This document shows positions 5,442 through 5,477 of a stretch of DNA of 5,477 bases, piece by piece (the stretch's first letter is position 1; every line of letters starts with the position of its first letter). The stretch comes from an uncultured Collinsella sp. (GTDB taxonomy: Bacteria > Actinomycetota > Coriobacteriia > Coriobacteriales > Coriobacteriaceae): the NCBI GenBank assembly GCA_900552295.1, contig URZB01000120.1, positions 1 through 5,477 on the forward strand, in the 5' to 3' direction. The position numbers were made by a program, and so were the translations under genes. A model generated the notes under the pieces. The model searched no databases and was not told the DNA's origin. It saw only the letters and a list, made by a program, of their open reading frames with translations.

Positions 5442-5477
5442 CTGTCTCTTATACACATCTCCGAGCCCACGAGACGG
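5442..5477. other. Illumina Nextera adapter contamination (not genomic)
   Basis: Bases 5442-5460 are the 19-base Tn5 mosaic end (CTGTCTCTTATACACATCT). Bases 5461-5475 are the read-2 (i7-side) adapter, CCGAGCCCACGAGAC. The last two bases (GG) would be the start of an index. The 34-base match is exact as I know the adapter. It translates on the - strand to the familiar artefact peptides MGSEMCIRDR and MYKRQ. Genomic sequence ends at or just before 5441. Confidence 0.97.

Noticed and set aside
5247..5456. Reading frame starting with MYKRQ at the contig end
   Set aside because: Its start codon and first residues come from the Nextera adapter, and the rest is recQ in the wrong frame.

Overview
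The window looks like the end of a short-read contig from a GC-rich, gut-type actinobacterium. Coriobacteriia, and Collinsella in particular, is my best guess. That rests on how the proteins look to me, the strongly GC-biased codon use and the gene mix, not on any search. Six protein-coding genes are supported, one of them cut by the contig end. I see no rRNA, tRNA, CRISPR array or intact mobile element, and no gene-free stretch exceeds 300 bases.

Left part (1-1849): a short leader with a perfect 13-bp inverted repeat precedes a 5-formyltetrahydrofolate cyclo-ligase gene on the + strand. It converges on metA (- strand), a homoserine O-acyltransferase. Its specificity residue, Glu111, predicts acetyl-CoA rather than succinyl-CoA as donor. 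The two genes belong to folate one-carbon recycling and methionine synthesis, which are linked pathways, but they are not an operon. A 210-base divergent region separates metA from the next gene and holds a promoter for it.

Middle part (1850-2879): a lactate/malate dehydrogenase superfamily gene whose active-site loop resembles L-2-hydroxyisocaproate dehydrogenase more than classical lactate or malate dehydrogenase. It converges on the next gene across a 52-base gap.

Right part (2880-5441, all - strand): transcription order is recQ (C-terminal part only), then a GntR/UTRA repressor starting 2 bases after the recQ stop, then a two-domain SIS protein resembling the fructoselysine-6-phosphate deglycase (FrlB) family. 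The 144-base gap before the SIS gene has a good extended -10 promoter. It is flanked by two copies of a tandem 10-bp repeat (TTGTTCTAT half-sites) set 62 bp apart, about six helical turns. This looks like the operator system of the adjacent GntR/UTRA protein. The likely theme is substrate-induced use of a phosphorylated sugar-amine (Amadori-type) compound, with the kinase or PTS transporter encoded elsewhere.

The last 36 bases (5442-5477) are not genomic. They match the Illumina Nextera transposase mosaic end plus the read-2 adapter, so the apparent N-terminus of RecQ is an artefact. No wholly new system is evident. The most interesting biology is the dual-operator SIS promoter and the Glu111 MetA.
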